Origin: an uncultured Prevotellaceae bacterium
GTDB lineage: Bacteria > Bacteroidota > Bacteroidia > Bacteroidales > Bacteroidaceae
Direction: 5' to 3'
Assembly (NCBI GenBank): GCA_946539635.1
Contig: CAMNHS010000028.1
Location: 1 to 13,497 of the forward strand
Length of the DNA: 13,497 nt
Part shown: positions 1-6,624 of the stretch, one piece after another
Layout of the letters: each line of letters opens with the position of its first letter
How positions within the stretch are numbered: the stretch's first letter is position 1
Position numbers and translations under genes: made by a program
Notes under the pieces: generated by a model
Told to the model about the DNA's origin: nothing
What the model saw: only the letters and a program-made list of their open reading frames with translations
The model's database searches: none

Positions 1-25
1 TGTTAGTTGTGTTGTTGTATATTTT

Positions 26-60
26 AACTCTTAATTCTTAACTCTTAACTCTTAATTCTT
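26..60. repeat. Tandem heptamer repeat (five AAYTCTT units)
   Basis: Five consecutive 7-nt units occupy this stretch: AACTCTT, AATTCTT, AACTCTT, AACTCTT, AATTCTT. They vary only at the third base (C or T). The array runs over the 3' end of the UPF0210 gene: that gene's stop codon (52-54) and its last Asn codon lie in the final units. The 25 bases to the left are GT-rich and show no gene. No hairpin is visible, so this is not an obvious terminator. Function unknown; it may be a simple-sequence repeat prone to slippage. Confidence 0.8.
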
Positions 61-1437
61 AAAGGAATGGATAGGTGCAGGAATTCTTCCTCCACGATTG
101 ATGAAACGATCGCAAGCGAAGGTGTTTACAGGCATTATAGGTGCATAACCTAGGAGCCCTCCGAATTCTACTGTATCTCCGATAGTCTTTCCGATAACAG
201 GTATTATGCGGACAGCTGTAGTCTTTTGGTTTACCATACCAATGGCAGCTTCGTCAGCAATGATGCCTGATATTGTCGTAGCCTTTGTGTCACCAGGGAT
301 GGCAATCATATCCAGTCCTACAGAGCATACACATGTCATAGCCTCAAGTTTCTCTATGGTGAGGGCTCCAGCATGCACAGCATCTATCATGCCCTGATCT
401 TCTGAAACAGGGATAAAGGCACCAGAGAGTCCTCCTACATAACTTGAAGCCATTACTCCGCCTTTCTTAACCTGGTCATTAAGCATTGCGAGAGCTGCTG
501 TAGTACCTGGCGCTCCTGCATGTTCCACACCAATGCAACGCAGGATGTCTGCCACAGAGTCACCAATAGCAGGAGTGGGGGCGAGGGAGAGATCGATGAT
601 GCCGAATGGTACACCAAGACGTGCTGATGCCTCTTGTGCTACCAATTGTCCGACACGAGTAATCTTAAAGGCTGTCTTCTTGATTGTCTCACAGAGGACC
701 TCGAAATCGGCAAGGCCATCAGGCTTTGCGTGTTTGTCCATCTGCTCAAGAGCATATTTTACTACTCCAGGACCTGATACTCCGACATTGATGATGGCAT
801 CTGCCTCGCTGACACCATGAAAGGCACCAGCCATAAAGGGATTATCGTCAGGAGCATTACAAAGAACAACAAGTTTTGCACATCCGAGGGAGTCCTGTGT
901 CTTGGTATATTCTGCTGTCTGGAGGATTATCTCACCCATCAGTTTTACGGCATCCATATTGATGCCTGTCTTGGTAGAGCCAACATTGATGGAAGAACAG
1001 ATACGTTCTGTCTCTGCCAAAGCCTGTGGAATAGAGCGGATGAGGAGTTCGTCACTCTTCGTCATTCCTTTGGAAACAATGGCAGAATAACCTCCAAGGA
1101 AGTTTACTCCCACTTCCTTTGCTGCTTTGTCAAGAGTCTTTGCTATCTTGACATAGTCAGCAGGAATCTTACAGCAAGCGCTACCTACCAAAGAGATTGG
1201 GGTGATAGAAATACGTTTGTTGACAATAGGGATGGCAAACTCACGGGAAATAGCTTCACCAGTGGAAACCAGATTGCTTGCCAGAGTTGTTATCTTCTTA
1301 TAGATATTGTCGCAGGTGGTCTCTAAATTGCTATCAGCACAACCAAGGAGGTTGATACCCATGGTAATGGTACGGACATCGAGATTCTCCTGCTCGATCA
1401 TCTTATTGGTTTCGAGTACCTCTGAGATGTTTATCAT
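52..1437 (-). CDS. UPF0210 / PFL-family protein (DUF711)
   Basis: The 461-residue product matches the UPF0210 (DUF711) family, often labelled 'PFL family protein' because its fold resembles pyruvate formate-lyase. No biochemical activity is firmly known to me. Recognisable family stretches are [25 protein letters not shown] near the start in several pieces, the [14 protein letters not shown] segment (about residue 150), [16 protein letters not shown] (about residue 195) and the conserved end [12 protein letters not shown]. Length is close to the usual 445-455. The ATG at 1437 gives the expected N-terminus. It follows the ACT-domain gene by 20 nt on the same strand; the UPF0237 and UPF0210 genes are commonly paired in bacteria, suggesting the small ACT protein regulates or senses a ligand for this one (inference). 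It is the last gene of the probable fabI operon. Identification as a family member is firm; function is open. Confidence 0.9.
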   Translation of the reverse strand: MINISEVLETNKMIEQENLDVRTITMGINLLGCADSNLETTCDNIYKKITTLASNLVSTGEAISREFAIPIVNKRISITPISLVGSACCKIPADYVKIAKTLDKAAKEVGVNFLGGYSAIVSKGMTKSDELLIRSIPQALAETERICSSINVGSTKTGINMDAVKLMGEIILQTAEYTKTQDSLGCAKLVVLCNAPDDNPFMAGAFHGVSEADAIINVGVSGPGVVKYALEQMDKHAKPDGLADFEVLCETIKKTAFKITRVGQLVAQEASARLGVPFGIIDLSLAPTPAIGDSVADILRCIGVEHAGAPGTTAALAMLNDQVKKGGVMASSYVGGLSGAFIPVSEDQGMIDAVHAGALTIEKLEAMTCVCSVGLDMIAIPGDTKATTISGIIADEAAIGMVNQKTTAVRIIPVIGKTIGDTVEFGGLLGYAPIMPVNTFACDRFINRGGRIPAPIHSFKN

Positions 1438-1457
1438 AATGGTTACAGAATCAGAAA

Positions 1458-1730
1458 TCAGATGCGATGCATCTTATCAAAAATATCTTCGAGTTGGCAT
1501 TTTACCTGTACTCCCATACCTTCTCCTATTTTAGAAAGGTCGGCAGAAACTTTGTCGAAGGTAGTGTTACACTTTGACATATCAACAATCATCATCATGT
1601 TGAAATATTCTTGGACGATGGTTTGTGAGATGTCGAGAATATTGATTTGTTTTTCAGAGAGGTATGTACATACCTTTGCTATGATGCCGACGGTATCTTT
1701 TCCGACGACTGTTATAATTGCACGTGTCAT
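1458..1730 (-). CDS. ACT domain-containing protein (UPF0237)
   Basis: A 90-residue protein consisting of a single ACT domain. It opens [20 protein letters not shown], the typical first strand and turn (VxGxDxxGIIAxV) of UPF0237 and GcvR-like ACT proteins; the segment [11 protein letters not shown] is the second strand region. ACT domains generally bind small ligands such as amino acids and act as homodimers in the cytoplasm; the ligand here cannot be read from sequence. The start ATG overlaps the stop of the upstream PurF-like gene in an ATGA arrangement (4-nt overlap), so translation is probably coupled. The UPF0210 gene starts 20 nt downstream, a widespread pairing. Family assignment is confident; the regulatory role is inferred from the domain and context. 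Confidence 0.9.
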   Translation of the reverse strand: MTRAIITVVGKDTVGIIAKVCTYLSEKQINILDISQTIVQEYFNMMMIVDMSKCNTTFDKVSADLSKIGEGMGVQVKCQLEDIFDKMHRI

Positions 1731-3199
1731 TGTAGAGTGTATGAAGAACTACCATCAAAGCAGTGTGTGCACACTTTGCACTTAGGCAATCCGATGGCGG
1801 AAATAATTGTTTCGAGTTTTGAGAATTTTAAACTATCGATGTTCAGACGCTTGGCTATTTCGTTAACCATACGATTGTATTCCGGAGAATCTGTCTTGGC
1901 ATATTTCTTCAGTGTCTCCTCTGGAACATCTATGTCTTCTGCCGTCTCAGCATCTGCCAACATGGTAGCACGATCAGAATTTGTCTCCAAGTCTTTGATG
2001 ACACGACGGGCAATAAGTTCCAATATATTCTTTGAAGCTGAGAAATTGACAAATGGACAACTCCATATCAGTGGTGGGCATGCTATGCGCATGTGAACCT
2101 CACGAGCTCCAAGTTCTTTGAGGGCTTTGGTGTTTTCACGTAGCTGTGTACCACGAACAATAGAGTCATCGCAGAAGAGGCATCTCTTTCCCTCCAGCAT
2201 AGCCTTGTTAGGAATGAGTTTCATCTTTGCTACCAGGTTACGCATCTCCTGATTGGCAGGCATGAAGGAACGAGGCCATGTAGGAGTATATTTGCTTATG
2301 CAGCGCTGATAAGGCACTTTATGACCAGCAGCATAACCAGTAGCCATGCCAAGACCGGAATCAGGAATACCACCAGCATTATCTACCTCAGTATCATCTT
2401 CCTGTCCCATAACATAGCCTGTGGTATATCGCATCTCTTCAACGTTTTTGCCTTCATAGATAGAGGTGGGGAAACCATAATATATCCACAAGAAAGAGCA
2501 TATCTGCATATTTTCTTCCGCCTTGCGGAGTACTTCCATGTTGTCGGCTGTAAGGCGTACTATCTCACCAGGACCAACAAAATACTCTATTTCATAGCCG
2601 AGATTTGGGAAAGCAGAAGACTCAGATGTAGCAGCCATAGCGCCTTCTTTCTTACCAATGATGATAGGAGTACGGCCCCAGAAGTCGCGTGCAGCTATAA
2701 TCTCTGTATCGGTAAGAATAAGCATTGAGCATGAACCTTTTACGGTTTTATAGACATTCTCAATGCCTTCGACAAATGTCTTGCCCTTGATAATGAGATG
2801 TCCTATGAGTTCTGTAGGATTGATGCGTCCAGAAGAGAATTCTGTCAATACATTGCCAGAACTGAGGAGTTCCTCTGCTATCTCTTCCATATTGTTGACT
2901 TTTCCTACAGTAACGATGGCAAAGCGTCCAAGGTGGGAATTCATCAGCAGAGGCTGTGCATCGGTATCGCTTATGACGCCAATACCTTTTTCGCCAAAGA
3001 ACTTTGGCAGGTCGTCCTCAAAGCGTGTGCGGAAGTATGTATTCTGGAGATTGTGAATAGAACGTTTAAAGCCTCCAGTTTCTATACTGTATGTTGCCAT
3101 ACCACCACGCTTGGTGCCAAGGTGTGATTGATAATCTACGCCATAGAAGAGTTCTTCTACGCAACGTTTGTTTTGAATAGTTCCAAAAAAGCCACCCAT
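1727..3199 (-). CDS. PurF-like amidophosphoribosyltransferase homologue with degenerate glutaminase site
   Basis: The 490-residue product has the PurF layout: an N-terminal class II glutamine amidotransferase-like domain (about 1-220) and a phosphoribosyltransferase domain. The PRPP loop CDDSIVRGT (343-351) is intact. Cysteines matching the four 4Fe-4S ligands of Bacillus-type PurF are present (C234, C381, and the C474/C477/C480 cluster). However, PurF needs Cys directly after the initiator Met (CGxFG). Here the protein begins MGGFFG, with Gly at that place. The pocket motifs are also changed: RYST is absent (GVISDTDAQP around 74-83) and HNGNLVN reads TVGKVNN (97-103). PurF makes phosphoribosylamine from PRPP and glutamine; this protein probably cannot use glutamine and could use ammonia or have another role (inference). 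Close homologues in Bacteroides, as I recall, share MGGFFG, so this is probably a conserved paralogue, not a new mutation. It lies 18 nt after fabI and overlaps the ACT gene. Confidence 0.85.
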   Translation of the reverse strand: MGGFFGTIQNKRCVEELFYGVDYQSHLGTKRGGMATYSIETGGFKRSIHNLQNTYFRTRFEDDLPKFFGEKGIGVISDTDAQPLLMNSHLGRFAIVTVGKVNNMEEIAEELLSSGNVLTEFSSGRINPTELIGHLIIKGKTFVEGIENVYKTVKGSCSMLILTDTEIIAARDFWGRTPIIIGKKEGAMAATSESSAFPNLGYEIEYFVGPGEIVRLTADNMEVLRKAEENMQICSFLWIYYGFPTSIYEGKNVEEMRYTTGYVMGQEDDTEVDNAGGIPDSGLGMATGYAAGHKVPYQRCISKYTPTWPRSFMPANQEMRNLVAKMKLIPNKAMLEGKRCLFCDDSIVRGTQLRENTKALKELGAREVHMRIACPPLIWSCPFVNFSASKNILELIARRVIKDLETNSDRATMLADAETAEDIDVPEETLKKYAKTDSPEYNRMVNEIAKRLNIDSLKFSKLETIISAIGLPKCKVCTHCFDGSSSYTLQ

Positions 3200-3217
3200 T
3201 GATGTAAATTGAGAATG

Positions 3218-4081
3218 TTATCCGTATATAATTTTACCTGTTTCCTTATCTGTGTTTTCAGGGATGAATGATTTGTTGTATTGCGTCATACCTCTGAGTG
3301 ACATACCCATGTTGCTGAATCCTCCATCGTGGAAGAGGGTTTGCATAGTAACTTTCCTTGTGAGGTCAGAGAACAATGTTATGGTGTAGTCAGCACAATC
3401 GTCAGCAGAAGCATTTCCGAGTGGTGACATGCGGTCAGCAAAGTCGAGCATTCCATCAAAACCCTTTATGCCGCCACCAGCAGTAGTCAGGGTAGGAGAC
3501 TGAGAGATACAGTTTACACGAACATGCTTTTCGCGACCATAGATATATCCGAAGGAACGAGTTATAGACTCAAGAAGAGCTTTTGCATCTGCCATATCGT
3601 TATATCCGAAGAACGTACGATGGCTAGCTACATATGTGAGAGCGACTATAGAGCCCCACTCATTTATTGCATCCAACTTCTTTGCCACCTGGATCATCTT
3701 GTGGAAAGAAATAGCAGAGATGTCGAGAGTCTTATCCAAGAATCCGTAGTCAAGGTCATCGTAAGTGCGCTTCTTACGCATATTCATAGACATTGCGCAA
3801 GAATGGAGAACAAAATCTATCTTGCCTCCGAGAGCCTTCTGTGCTTCAGTAAAAAGATTTGTGAGATCTTCTATGCTTGTAGCATCAGCAGGAATTACTG
3901 TGGCATTGGTCTTTTCTGCCAATTCCTTTAGTGTTCCCATACGGATTGCTACTTCTGTGTTAGTTAATACAATCTGTGCACCTTCTTCATAAGCACGCTC
4001 TGCTACCTTCCATGCTATAGATTGGTCATTGAGAGCTCCAAAGATGATGCCACGTTTTCCTTTCAATAAGTTGTATGCCAT
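3218..4081 (-). CDS. fabI: Enoyl-[acyl-carrier-protein] reductase (NADH), FabI
   Basis: FabI performs the last reduction of each fatty acid elongation cycle, turning trans-2-enoyl-ACP into acyl-ACP with NAD(P)H in the cytoplasm. The 287-residue product is a short-chain dehydrogenase of the FabI type. It shows the cofactor-binding start GIIFGALNDQSIAW (11-24), a catalytic Tyr160-x6-Lys167 pair in GYNDMADAKALLE, and a second conserved Tyr150 in LTYVASHR. SQSPTLTTAGGGIKGF (193-208) is the substrate-loop region. It is about 25 residues longer than E. coli FabI at the C-terminus, as in other Bacteroidetes. The ATG at 4081 gives the expected N-terminus. It is the first gene of the minus-strand operon, with a promoter at 4118-4151 containing a 16-bp palindrome, and is divergent from the phosphopantetheinyl transferase gene. 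Confidence 0.95.
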   Translation of the reverse strand: MAYNLLKGKRGIIFGALNDQSIAWKVAERAYEEGAQIVLTNTEVAIRMGTLKELAEKTNATVIPADATSIEDLTNLFTEAQKALGGKIDFVLHSCAMSMNMRKKRTYDDLDYGFLDKTLDISAISFHKMIQVAKKLDAINEWGSIVALTYVASHRTFFGYNDMADAKALLESITRSFGYIYGREKHVRVNCISQSPTLTTAGGGIKGFDGMLDFADRMSPLGNASADDCADYTITLFSDLTRKVTMQTLFHDGGFSNMGMSLRGMTQYNKSFIPENTDKETGKIIYG

Positions 4082-4117
4082 AGTGCGTCTGTGTATTGTA
4101 CGTTAAAATACTGGGCG

Positions 4118-4151
4118 CAAAGGTACAAAAAACACTAACTAGTTAGTGCAA
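4118..4151 (-). promoter_or_regulatory. Probable promoter of the fabI operon
   Basis: On the minus strand the -7 element TACCTTTG lies at 4125-4118, an exact match to the Bacteroidetes consensus TAnnTTTG. A -33 candidate (ATTG, its TTG at 4151-4149) lies 23 nt upstream, slightly farther than the usual 19-21. The predicted start of transcription leaves a leader of about 30 nt before the fabI ATG. The spacer contains the palindrome at 4133-4148. Confidence 0.7.
4133..4148. promoter_or_regulatory. Perfect 16-bp palindrome, candidate operator for fabI
   Basis: CACTAACTAGTTAGTG is identical to its reverse complement, with 8-bp half-sites and no gap. It fills most of the spacer between the -33 and -7 elements of the fabI promoter, so a bound dimer would block RNA polymerase. 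The size and symmetry suit TetR- or MarR-type repressors (inference); no regulator gene lies in this window. It is about 72 bp upstream of the divergent promoter's -7 element, so its effect there would be weaker. Confidence 0.6.
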
Positions 4152-4220
4152 TGAGAAAAAATTTTTTTTGTGCGCATACAATATTTTTGTTGTTTTCTTC
4201 TTCTTTTCCATTTTTTTTTG

Positions 4221-4228
4221 TACCTTTG
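4221..4228 (+). promoter_or_regulatory. -7 element of the phosphopantetheinyl transferase promoter
   Basis: TACCTTTG matches the Bacteroidetes -7 consensus exactly. No good -33 TTTG is found at the normal distance; the nearest candidates (TTTG at 4186-4189, TTG at 4190-4192) are 28-31 nt away across a T-rich tract. Only 11 nt separate the element from the ATG at 4240, so the mRNA leader would be only a few bases long. Confidence 0.5.
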
Positions 4229-4239
4229 AGCCCTAAAGC

Positions 4240-4827
4240 ATGTTTCAGTACCGTATTATAGATAACCTTGACCTCAGTCCTGAGGAGATAGAAGAACTCG
4301 TAAACTCTCTTCCAGAATGGCGAAGAGAAGAGGCAAAGAAATTTAAGCGTATTCAGGGGCAAAAAGAGAATGCTATGGCATACGATTTGCTTAGGAAAAT
4401 GCTTGGATACGAACCAAATTTTGAATATGGCTCGCATGGTAAGCCCTATTCAAGTAAGAGTGAGAAATGTTTCAACATTGCTCATTGTAAGAATGCCATA
4501 GGAGTTATAATCGGTGATAAGGAAGTTGGCATTGATGTCGAGTGCATGGGGCGCTATAAGCCAGCTCTTGCAGAATATGCTATGAGTGAGGCAGAACTGA
4601 AGGAAATAGAAGAGGGTGGGGACAAGGCCTTCACTGTGTTATGGACAAAAAAGGAAGCTCTGCTGAAACTGACAGGAGAAGGCATTGTTGATGATCTGAA
4701 GAATGTACTGACCTCAGAAAGAATGAAGAATGTAAAAATTATTAGTGGATATGATGAAGAAAAACAATATGCATGGAGTATTGCCTATACTTGTAGCGAT
4801 GCTGCTCCTGACATTCGTGAGTTGTGA
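4240..4827 (+). CDS. 4'-phosphopantetheinyl transferase superfamily protein
   Basis: The 195-residue product is a Sfp-type phosphopantetheinyl transferase, which moves the phosphopantetheine arm of CoA onto a serine of a carrier protein. The signature motifs are present: FNIAHCK (78-84), GIDVE (97-101, carrying the metal-binding acidic residues) and WTKKEALLKLTGEGI (135-149, with the catalytic Lys/Glu region). Length is on the short side for the Sfp group. The target cannot be read directly, but being divergent from fabI suggests the fatty-acid ACP. The ATG at 4240 gives a full N-terminus. The last strand (YAWSIAY, 177-183) normally ends such proteins; about 12 more residues follow, and this tail and the strand before it overlap the signal peptide of the next gene. 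The tail may have arisen by loss of an earlier stop (inference). Confidence 0.9.
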   Translation: MFQYRIIDNLDLSPEEIEELVNSLPEWRREEAKKFKRIQGQKENAMAYDLLRKMLGYEPNFEYGSHGKPYSSKSEKCFNIAHCKNAIGVIIGDKEVGIDVECMGRYKPALAEYAMSEAELKEIEEGGDKAFTVLWTKKEALLKLTGEGIVDDLKNVLTSERMKNVKIISGYDEEKQYAWSIAYTCSDAAPDIREL

Positions 4828-6100
4828 AAAGGACAATGATTATCGTGCACCATATATTCCAGATACCCCAAGCGATTTCTCCTTCACGTATGATGGTACT
4901 AGGGGAAATGTCTATGTAGTGCAGGAACATACTAAGGGAACTTATGGATATCCTGTTGTGATAATGGCTGACGGATTTAGTCAGACAGATATAGACAATG
5001 GGGAATATCAAAAAGCTGTTGATAATGCTGTCAAAGCATTGACAATGCAGAAGCCGATGAAGGATTTGGCTGAGTATCTTGATATCTATAGTGTTGTAGT
5101 GGCGTCAGAGCATAGTGGCATAGATTATACTGAGCATAATACAGCATTCAAGACGTATCTTGAGAGCAAAGATAACACTAATGTTATAGGTGATACTGCC
5201 AAGATTGGTGGTTTCACCTATTGCTCACTAAGAAATAGTAAAGAACGTTTGCGTAATGCCCTGACTATTATGCTGCTTAATTCTGCAGATTATGCCGGCG
5301 TGACGCTCATGAGTTTGGATACCACAGTTGTTGATACTATACCACAAGGGTGGTCTTTGTCATATATTCCAGCTTATGCTACAATATCCAATGGTGACAA
5401 TGTGTTCAATGAACTCATAATGCATGAGGCTGTAGGACATGGTATAGGAAAACTTGGTGATGAATATTGGTATAATGATACTCCTAAACCAGAGGATATT
5501 AGTTTCTATAAGCAAAGTAGAAGATTCGGATGGTCAATAAATATAAAATATTTTGATAATGAGGAAACCGGTTCTTGGGATCCATTGTATCTATATAAGG
5601 AGGATAATGTAGAGAAATATTATATATTACGAACTCAGGATGCTGAGGATGATGTCTTGGTTCCTTTTGTCGATGATAGCCGGTATGCCAGCGAAGAACG
5701 TAAATGGATACAAGGTGGTTATACATTCATAACGTTAACTGATACATGGTGTGGTGACGAATATGAATATACAGATGAAAAAGGTAAGACGAAAGATGTG
5801 AAGCCTAATTTATGCAAATCACATTTCTATAGAAGTTCTGGAGTCAGCATGATGGGTGACGTGGTAAATTATGTAGATTTGGAATTTAATATTCTCTCTC
5901 GCCTGGCTATATATAAACGCATAAACAAAGTAGCCAATGGTGCTGGCTGGAAGTATGACTATGAGACTTTTGCCAAGTTTGACAAGGGAGAGTCAACAAC
6001 TAAAGCAGCAAATACTTTCAAAAAGCCTTCGACATCAAGGCAAAGAACAATAAAGGAAAGCGAAAAACAATTGACAAGACCAAAAATAATATTACAATAA
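4751..6100 (+). CDS. Putative zinc-metallopeptidase lipoprotein, M64 (IgA peptidase)-like
   Basis: This predicted lipoprotein has a lysine-bearing N-terminus, a hydrophobic stretch and the lipobox FVSC, followed by EKDND. Acidic residues just after the Cys resemble the Bacteroidetes lipoprotein export signal, suggesting display at the cell surface. Midway lies MHEAVGHGIGKLGDEYW (counted from the first ATG, about 224-240), a metalloprotease-like helix and a downstream DEY that resemble family M64. The first zinc helix reads HExxGH, with one residue more than classical HExxH. A C-terminal segment rich in Lys/Thr/Ser (from about residue 412) looks disordered. In-frame starts are GTG 4745, ATG 4751 and ATG 4754; the ATGs give a normal signal peptide. 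It overlaps the upstream transferase gene by about 77 nt in another frame, and its stop shares one base with the next start (TAATG), so the three genes are probably co-transcribed. The substrate is unknown. Confidence 0.75.
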   Translation: MMKKNNMHGVLPILVAMLLLTFVSCEKDNDYRAPYIPDTPSDFSFTYDGTRGNVYVVQEHTKGTYGYPVVIMADGFSQTDIDNGEYQKAVDNAVKALTMQKPMKDLAEYLDIYSVVVASEHSGIDYTEHNTAFKTYLESKDNTNVIGDTAKIGGFTYCSLRNSKERLRNALTIMLLNSADYAGVTLMSLDTTVVDTIPQGWSLSYIPAYATISNGDNVFNELIMHEAVGHGIGKLGDEYWYNDTPKPEDISFYKQSRRFGWSINIKYFDNEETGSWDPLYLYKEDNVEKYYILRTQDAEDDVLVPFVDDSRYASEERKWIQGGYTFITLTDTWCGDEYEYTDEKGKTKDVKPNLCKSHFYRSSGVSMMGDVVNYVDLEFNILSRLAIYKRINKVANGAGWKYDYETFAKFDKGESTTKAANTFKKPSTSRQRTIKESEKQLTRPKIILQ

Positions 6101-6624
6101 TGGCTATAATAAAAGAAGCATTTGGAAAAGCCCCAAAATGGGGTAAGAATTGCTATTTCTCAGAGACAGCATCTGTTGTTGGTGAAGTGACAATGGGTGA
6201 TGAGTGCTCTGTATGGTTTAGTGCTGTAGTACGTGGTGATGTTGCTCCTATCACAATGGGTAACAGATGTAATGTTCAGGATTGTGCTTGTGTGCATGTG
6301 ACAAATACTACGGGTCCAACCATCATGGAAGATGATGTGACAATAGGTCACAATGCTACTGTTCATGCATGTACTTTAAAAAAAGGATGCCTGATTGGTA
6401 TGGGTGCAACAGTATTAGATAAAGCTGTAATAGGCGAAGGTGCTATCATTGCTGCAGGAGCATTAGTATTGGGTGGAACCCAAGTTGGTGACCATGAGAT
6501 TTGGGGTGGGGTACCAGCAAAATTCATAAAGAAGACTGCACCTAATCAGGCAGAAAGCTATGCTGCCCATTATGCTGAGTACGCAAAGGAATACCTTAAA
6601 GCGGATCAACATCAAAAGAAATAA
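6100..6624 (+). CDS. Gamma carbonic anhydrase family protein (left-handed beta-helix)
   Basis: The 174-residue product is a hexapeptide-repeat protein of the gamma carbonic anhydrase (YrdA/CaiE-like) group. Repeats such as VVGEVTMGDECSVWFSAVVRGD and VIGEGAIIAAGALVLGG build a left-handed beta-helix trimer. Three His at the zinc positions are visible: one in CVHVTN (about 66) and two in IGHNATVHAC (about 84 and 89). Many members of this group have a bound metal but little proven carbonic anhydrase activity, so hydration of CO2 is not assured. A helical tail (about 150-174) closes the protein, as usual. The ATG at 6100 overlaps the preceding stop by one base. The 3' end overlaps the end of priA on the other strand by 29 bp. 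Family call is firm; physiological role is open. Confidence 0.92.
   Translation: MAIIKEAFGKAPKWGKNCYFSETASVVGEVTMGDECSVWFSAVVRGDVAPITMGNRCNVQDCACVHVTNTTGPTIMEDDVTIGHNATVHACTLKKGCLIGMGATVLDKAVIGEGAIIAAGALVLGGTQVGDHEIWGGVPAKFIKKTAPNQAESYAAHYAEYAKEYLKADQHQKK

Noticed and set aside
817..1326. Plus-strand open frame of 169 codons
   Set aside because: It is antisense to the UPF0210 gene, whose protein is conserved along the whole stretch; no promoter or recognisable domain.
1727..3199. Calling this gene a normal purF
   Set aside because: The catalytic N-terminal Cys and other glutamine-site residues are absent, so a standard glutamine-dependent function cannot be assumed.
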